Positions 58,601 to 64,000 of a stretch of DNA of 64,000 nucleotides are shown here, in pieces. The position numbers were made by a program, and so were the translations under genes. The stretch lies in the NCBI RefSeq assembly GCF_964355755.1, contig NC_092674.1, positions 24,392,001 through 24,456,000 on the forward strand, read 5' to 3'. The notes beneath the pieces are model-generated. The model saw only the letters and a program-made list of their open reading frames with translations, was not told the origin of the DNA and searched no databases. The first letter of the stretch is position 1. Every line of letters starts with the position of its first letter. This stretch comes from Antedon mediterranea. Lineage: Eukaryota; Echinodermata; Crinoidea; Comatulida; Antedonidae.

Positions 58601-60427
58601 TTCAGATTGATCAACGTGCTTAATACCCAAACAAAAGTCATCTTTAACTTTGCCAATGACTATTGATTATTACAGTTTGAAAACAAATTATTAATTAATA
58701 ATATTATATATAAGAAATACCTTATTTAACTCCACTTGCAGTTTGTCATTGAATTCCGCAAACCGTTTTCCGCCAACTAGTTTCACTGTGTTAATCTGTA
58801 AACATTATAAAATGGCATAATTAAATGTTAGAAATACGTTGGATAGAATCTTGGGTTTTCTAAGATGATTATTATAAATCACAAATCATTATAACAATTA
58901 AAAATATAAGGTATCAAAATAGTAAAAAAACTTGGGAGGAATAGAGATGCAGCTTGGTGGTTAAGATTATCGGCTTCGTATCCGGCCGAATCCATGGAGC
59001 CGGGTTCAAATCCCTTCAAGATTTTCACTACAAAAAAACTACAGTTATTTTGTTGTAGTGTATAAGTAGTATTAGAACTCCACTGTCAAAGCATCATGCG
59101 TATTATTTTTCTCGCGGATTGACACCTTTGGGGAGGACTGTGAATGAATTCGCTAATATTTTAATCTTTAGCTATATATAATGTAATAAAGAAAATAATA
59201 ATACAATTGTTTCCTTCTTTACCTTAGTTCGTATTCGAGATAGTTCCGTCTCTTTACTATTCCGTTTCTTCCTCAACAAATCAATACGTTCATGTTTCTG
59301 TTCAATGATCTTGAAAGTCGTTCTGAAGCCGTTGTACTATAGGAAATATGAGATTGTGTATGTTTTCTTGACTATTGTAGACGGACAATAGCAATATATT
59401 CGGCCTATTAAATAATTGTTTTGGTTTCATTGTTTAGTTCTCATATTTTCTGTCTTTCAGCAATAATATATATAATAACTGCTTTATCTGTGTGTGCCCC
59501 GTTTGAATTTAGATTAACACTCTGTAGCGACCATTGTCTGATTTCATTTCATTATTTATTTGGTCTTATTCACCAAAAAAAAAAAACAATTTTGGATACT
59601 AGGGTACGGTCACTGTGGCAGAGTCGGGTCAGCTGGGTGGAGATTGTTTTCCCGAAGATCCTATCGCTAATTTAAATGTTATTTATTACCATTACGTCAG
59701 AAGTAGACAATTTATATTACCTGTTTTCGTATATCCTGTAGTATGGAGCACATTGCATCATCCAAGGTAACCCAGTTGGAGAAAACCTCATAAAAAGCCG
59801 GGTTACTCTCATTTTTAGACCATTCCAACAGTGCACTTGATACTAATGTATAGAATAATATAAATAGGAAACCTCTCAGCAAAAGGATCCCAGCAATGGA
59901 AACAAGCCAATACCGGTAAGCTTTTTGGGCTATCATGGAAAACCTTTTATAAATGGATTTATTTGTAATGTCAGTAATTTATGTTATCACTTTGTATGTA
60001 TTTTTTATTTTTATTTTTCTAATAAATTCAAATCAAATAAAAATCATAATATGCAATTTTATTTGTATTTCGATGCACATTATATTAATGAATCAGGATT
60101 GGAAATGTTTAGATTGTACATTCTATTGATTGACTGGGTTATTTTGACATTACCTTTCAAAAAGTTAAACTTTTTTTATTTATTTATTTATTTATTCGGT
60201 ATATAAAAATATATTACAAAACGACAGTCAAGGACTGAAACTTCAATACATATAAGTGATGATATGTGCTTTGGAAAGAGATAAACACAATTCTTACAGT
60301 TTTTAATATTTCTTGATAGTGTTGTTACGGAATCCTTAACTGCGTGTTGATAAAACAAAACATCGTATATGTTACGTACACTAGTCGTCTTCATCATCCT
60401 ATGAATATTCTTCCCGATATTTGCCAT
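55691..60427 (-). CDS. Gene B: paralogue of gene A with a Ser/Pro-rich tail
   Basis: Nine coding exons, phases consistent: 60298-60427, 59721-59842, 59223-59336, 58721-58795, 58448-58516, 57610-57754, 56871-57179, 56380-56517, 55691-56004; about 471 residues. Exons 1-6 match gene A one for one in length or nearly so, giving the same helical N-terminal region (residues 1-218). Exon 7 is expanded by a decapeptide repeat of the LRNPEERSDK type (about 8 units). Exon 8 matches the basic KSDF...RRTKT exon of gene A; I chose its downstream donor because the extra residues match gene A, but a donor at 56407 is also possible. The last exon matches the Ser/Pro-rich final exon of gene C rather than gene A, and the tyrosine-motif exon is absent. 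No membrane segment. Function unknown. Confidence 0.75.
56912..57150 (-). repeat. In-frame 30-bp repeat in gene B exon 7
   Basis: About eight tandem 30-bp units, each with TGGATTACGTAACTTGTCTG or a close variant on the plus strand, encode LRNPEE-type decapeptides. The matching exon of gene A has none. Confidence 0.9.
58550..58590. mobile_element. MITE family 1, right-end fragment
   Basis: TTTGATAGTGTAGACAGAGCTTAA with the preceding TTTTTTTGTCACAT. The left part is absent. It lies between gene B exons 5 and 4. Confidence 0.6.
58942..59035 (+). mobile_element. tRNA-like SINE head
   Basis: Box A-like GCTTGGTGGTTAAGATTATC and a perfect box B-like GGGTTCAAATCCC about 35 bases later. The intervening arms fold poorly as a tRNA, so a SINE head is more likely than a functional tRNA gene. 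Confidence 0.55.
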
Positions 60428-60477
60428 TATTGTGGAGTTCCTGAAAATAAACAAAAAAACACACGACAAAAAATACA

Positions 60478-60960
60478 GATGTCAACATTTTCGTCTACCG
60501 ACAATAATAACAAGGTGTAGTATTTGCGTCAACCAATGTCAACATTTGCGTCAACCGAAACGTATAGCAGAACACTACAAGATTAGCAGATGTCGTATTT
60601 CGCGTCAACCGATGTCGACATTTACGTCAACCGAAACGTATGACAGAACACTACAATATTAACAGATGTCATGTTGACGTCAACATGTGCGTCAACCGAA
60701 ACGTATAACAGAACACTACACTATTAACAGATATCATGTTGACGTGTTGCGTCAACCGAAACGTATAACAGAACACACGATTAGCTCCTTTGAGCAATTG
60801 TATATCACATGAATTTCCGTATGGACAAATAAAATGAACTATGAACTATGTCGTATTTTGCGTCAACCGATGTCAACATTTACGTCAACCGAACCGTATA
60901 TATAACACTACAATATTACCAGATATCATTTTTGCGTCAACCGGCAATGTTTGCTTAGGA
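60478..60960. repeat. Degenerate tandem array upstream of gene B
   Basis: Six or so imperfect units of roughly 75-80 bp, each with GCGTCAACCGAAACGTATA and CAGAACACTACA. One unit contains the palindrome GTTGACGTCAAC (about 60671). An unrelated segment of about 60 bp interrupts the array near 60785-60845. The array starts about 50 bp upstream of the gene B start codon. Confidence 0.8.
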
Positions 60961-61545
60961 CAACAACATTTCAGACTTTGTTCAATGTGTACATGGTTAA
61001 AACGTATAGTAAAAAACACACAATCGGACCCGTTTTAGGTTTTATCTGCTTCATTTCGAAATGACCAGTGGGGAGAGGATGAATATTAAATGACAATGAA
61101 AATGTTTGGTTTTTCAGAAAAAAGATCTCATAAATGAAGCCGAACTGTTTTTTTTAAATGTTTTTCAATACTTATCTAAATATTTATCTTAAGTTAATTG
61201 CATTATACTACCTTATTGTTTGAGCATTTACTTCCTCCAAGTTCAAACTTATGTGTTCGTTCACTCATATAGTTGTATTTATTTAAAAAATCAAAAATAT
61301 AATACATGGCAGGCCGTAGCCTGAATTCCTAATTATATTTACAATTATTTGTAATTAAAATTAACTCGACCAAAAAAGTGTAGTAAGAATAGTGTACATG
61401 AAATAAAGTAGTGGTACAGTAGGTTAAGCCTAGCCAATAAAACATAGACAAAGAGCAACCACAGTCTAGGCCCTATATTTTCTCAATTGATAGACAAAGT
61501 ACAATACAGTAATTATTATTTGACTTTTTGTCTTTAGAGATCTAT

Positions 61546-61682
61546 CTACACTATCAAACTTAATTTAACAAAAACAATGTGACGTGCCCATATATGGATC
61601 CGATGATGTCATATCACTACCATATTTGGGCACATTACACTGTTTTTGTCACATAAAGTTTGATAGTGTAGACACAGATCTT
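61546..61682. mobile_element. MITE family 1, near-complete copy
   Basis: AGAGATCTATCTACACTATC at the left and GATAGTGTAGACACAGATCT at the right; the outermost bases have diverged to AGATCT but still pair. Full core. Confidence 0.8.
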
Positions 61683-62144
61683 TGTAGCATATCATTTATT
61701 CCGTTTTCGCTAAATTTGCTGGATTGACTTCTATATTAGGAAAACACTGATCTAGGCTTACAAATGTTATGACTCACCTGAATTGGACTATTAATGATAC
61801 CATGACACCTGTAAATACTTGCCTTCCCCTATTCCATCCTCCAAAAAAAAAAACTTGTCATGTAAAAGAGAATACACCACTTACCCTGAAGTTAAGAAGA
61901 CCGGGTACGCCGTAGGGAGTTGTTCTCAAGTTGCTATAAAAATTATAAATTTACACACGGAAATAATGTCTTAGTTTTAAAGGTATGGTATGAGACTATC
62001 GAAAATAATAATTAGCATAAAATGGTCTATTAAAACATTAAGTCGTCTGTTGCGATACTGTATCTCTTTCTATCTTAAAGTTTCCATTAATCGTTTACAT
62101 TGTCTGGTCTGGTTAAAAATAACTTTGCAACTACAGATAGCGCG

Positions 62145-62344
62145 CTATGTTATATTTCGTCCCATGTTGAAGAAACCGATAACTCGAGATTCAAGCAAGA
62201 GTTTGCGAAGTTGCTCAAATATTGTTCCTGCATGTGGGAACAATGATTGAAAAAGCTGGTTTCCTTGCACTGTAAATTTTATATTGCAATAATACATACA
62301 TTGTTCCGGTAATGGAGTGGATTTCTTTTCATAAATTGTTTGTT
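62145..62344 (-). other. Possible small two-exon transcription unit
   Basis: 62300-62344 ends in a good donor (GTATGT) and 62145-62269 starts after TTTACAG. Two frames stay open across this splice. One gives a C-terminus around LFQSLFPHAGTIFEQLRKLL and would need an upstream exon. The other starts at an ATG in the first exon and gives a 50-residue protein. ATATAAATA on the minus strand near 62380 could be a TATA box. I recognise neither product. Confidence 0.3.
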
Positions 62345-62843
62345 CTAAAATTGCAGAGAACAACAGAGGGCGTGGTATTTATATTTTGCCCATAGCAAAG
62401 ATACAGGTAACTCGAGGTATTTCTGACGCCATAAATATATCGATTTTCAATCACAAACACAGATACAAAAGCAATAACTCAGATTTTGCATTTTAATATA
62501 ATATTCATTTATAACAATCCTGTGATTCTTGTTCGATGTGAAAAGATTGTAGGAAAAAGCAGTTTGCACACATAAATATATTACAAATTATACAAATATG
62601 AGAAAATCTTTGTGTAGTGCTTGTTGCTCTTACTGGTATTGGTATAATACATTTTGATAATATCATTCTGAAAAATTAGAGTAACAAAGATAATTCAACA
62701 ATTTGATTGTTTAAACATAACATTTAACTAATTGCATTAATTTTATTTTCGCAGTAAACATAATATTGTATTGACTAAACAACTTACAATCACATTAGTT
62801 TACAGTAACTTGTAATTTTGAACAGGTGTCATTTTAATCTCAT

Positions 62844-64000
62844 TCACTTTTTTTGCGAATAGGTTGTGTATTTTAAGTCCTCTTGGCTCTTTGAAAATTG
62901 TAGACTTTGGATCTTCGGTCCCTTAATATTGGTGGAGATAGATAGTGTAGGTTCACTACCAGAAGCCTTCTGAGGCGGCCCAAGAAGTTTCGATACGTTT
63001 GGCATGTTGTGGTGGTCGCTTGGATGATGTAGGTCTATTAAGGCTACGGAGGTACAAAGATCCAATACATCGACGGAGATTTTCGAAAGAGGAGGTTCTA
63101 TGATAGAAGGCGGTCCATGAACTTTTGGGGTGTTCTGGTCGTTATTTGGACGCTGCAAGGAGCTGAAGTATTCAATTTTGGTTGAGATTTTTGATAGAGT
63201 AGGTTCACCGTCAGAAGGCGCTTCAAGAAGTTTCGAAACCGTTGAGGTGTTGTTGTCATCGTTTGGATGTATTGAAGGTACCGACATACAACGATTCAAA
63301 ACGTTTGTGGAGATGCTTGGTGGAGAAGGTTCACTTTCAGAATGCTCTCCAAGATGTCGCGACACTTTTTGAACGTTATGGTATTTCACGCTATTGCAAG
63401 CTTTCTCGTAAAGGGCGTATACCGAACTGCAATCTACAAAAATTAAAACAAACTACAAAAAATTACGTTTTGTAGAAACATGGTTATAAACATAAAACAT
63501 GCCCTGTTTAATAACTATAGCAGCAACAAACAAGCGACTGTACTTGTATACCGTTCTTGTTCTTGAGACAACCGTTTTTATCACCAATTAGTCGCCAAAT
63601 CACTCCAACAAAATAGCCAAAAAATGTATTATGCTTACCTGACATGGGTTCAATTATTACAGGAACTTCATATTCATCTTCGATGATCTGATTTGAGCTT
63701 GTTGACATATCTTGATAATCTGAATCATCTGCTTCAGTAACAACATTTTGAAGTTGGCGTACCTTTGAAGAAATCGGTGACATGGTTTGATATCGATCAC
63801 GGTCTACGTCAATAGAAGGTGATGACGTAATTGGTAATTCTTTGTCGACTGGATCGTGTGAACTGACGTCCAACTGAACATTCATTTCTGCTATATCTTG
63901 ATATATGTCATCATCATCTATTATTCGTATGTATCTATCATCTTTCGAGTAAAGAGGAACTTCAATAATATACAACAAACACTTCATATGAAGGTGAAGG
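62844..64000 (-). CDS. Gene C: third paralogue, 3' part only (cut by the window end)
   Basis: Two coding exons are visible. The upper one, 63639-63959 by phase (the frame stays open to the window edge), matches gene A exon 11 and carries tyrosine motifs in the same order: YIRI, YQDI, YQTM, YQDM, YEVP. The last exon, 62844-63433, encodes 196 residues: it opens with a CSSVYA segment like the VYAV start of gene A exon 12, then has four or five imperfect Ser/Pro-rich repeats of the VSKLLxxPS...PTLSKIST type, as in gene B. The stop is TGA at 62844-62846. The N-terminal part must lie beyond the window. Probably a cytosolic adaptor like gene A; function not established. Confidence 0.72.

Larger units (their letters stand above)
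60428..62843. other. Interval upstream of gene B and downstream of gene C
   Basis: Holds a degenerate tandem array right upstream of gene B (60478-60960), a MITE family 1 copy (61546-61682) and a possible two-exon unit (62145-62344). I see nothing else of note. Confidence 0.55.

Noticed and set aside
58942-59035. Functional tRNA gene
   Set aside because: Box A and box B are present, but the acceptor and anticodon arms do not pair well and no clear anticodon loop is seen.
1-64000. CRISPR array or bacterial-type operon
   Set aside because: Tandem repeats here have no unique spacers of constant length, and the genes are intron-rich animal genes.

Overview
This is animal nuclear DNA, most likely from an echinoderm or a close marine deuterostome. 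It has long AT-rich introns with GT-AG boundaries, frequent TAGGCCTA words, many short inverted-repeat elements, one BEL/Pao LTR retrotransposon, and deuterostome genes (a CatSper subunit, AGFG, ANKRD39). I did not identify the species. All gene models were spliced by hand from reading frames, splice sites and codon phase. Exon edges are therefore predictions, but phases agree throughout each multi-exon model reported as a gene.

Layout. Positions 1-2056 hold no gene that I can see. Positions 2057-7737 hold a BEL/Pao retrotransposon with near-identical LTRs and a 5-bp target duplication; its coding region is broken and lacks the integrase core. Positions 8077-19020 (minus) hold a 21-exon CATSPERD gene of about 797 residues, with a 1.3-kb minisatellite in one intron. 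It shares a 297-bp divergent promoter region with an 8-exon AGFG-type ArfGAP gene at 19318-31993 (plus). Two exons of an unrecognised minus-strand gene lie at 32872-33110. A repeat-rich interval follows, then a three-exon ANKRD39 gene (37988-39742, plus) and an intronless ankyrin/SOCS-box gene (40889-42208, minus).

The last third of the window (42983-64000, minus) holds the most unusual content: a tandem family of at least three related multi-exon genes. Gene A (13 exons, about 679 residues) and gene B (9 exons, about 471 residues) begin with a helical region of about 215 residues that looks BAR-like. Gene A ends in a tail dense in candidate phosphotyrosine motifs (YxxM, YxxI, YxxP). Gene C runs off the window; only its last two coding exons are seen. 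It shares the tyrosine exon with gene A and the Ser/Pro-rich final exon with gene B. The family looks like a set of intracellular adaptor proteins diversified by duplication, exon gain or loss, repeat expansion and probably gene conversion. I do not recognise it as a named family.

Working relationships. CATSPERD and AGFG are head to head, and both are tied to sperm function in other animals: the flagellar calcium channel, and (AGFG1 in mouse) acrosome formation. The A/B/C genes are the only clear local gene family. The rest of the window is shaped by short TTAA-flanked inverted-repeat elements, a hAT-type MITE with a perfect 8-bp duplication, a 1.1-kb foldback element, tRNA-headed SINEs and minisatellites.
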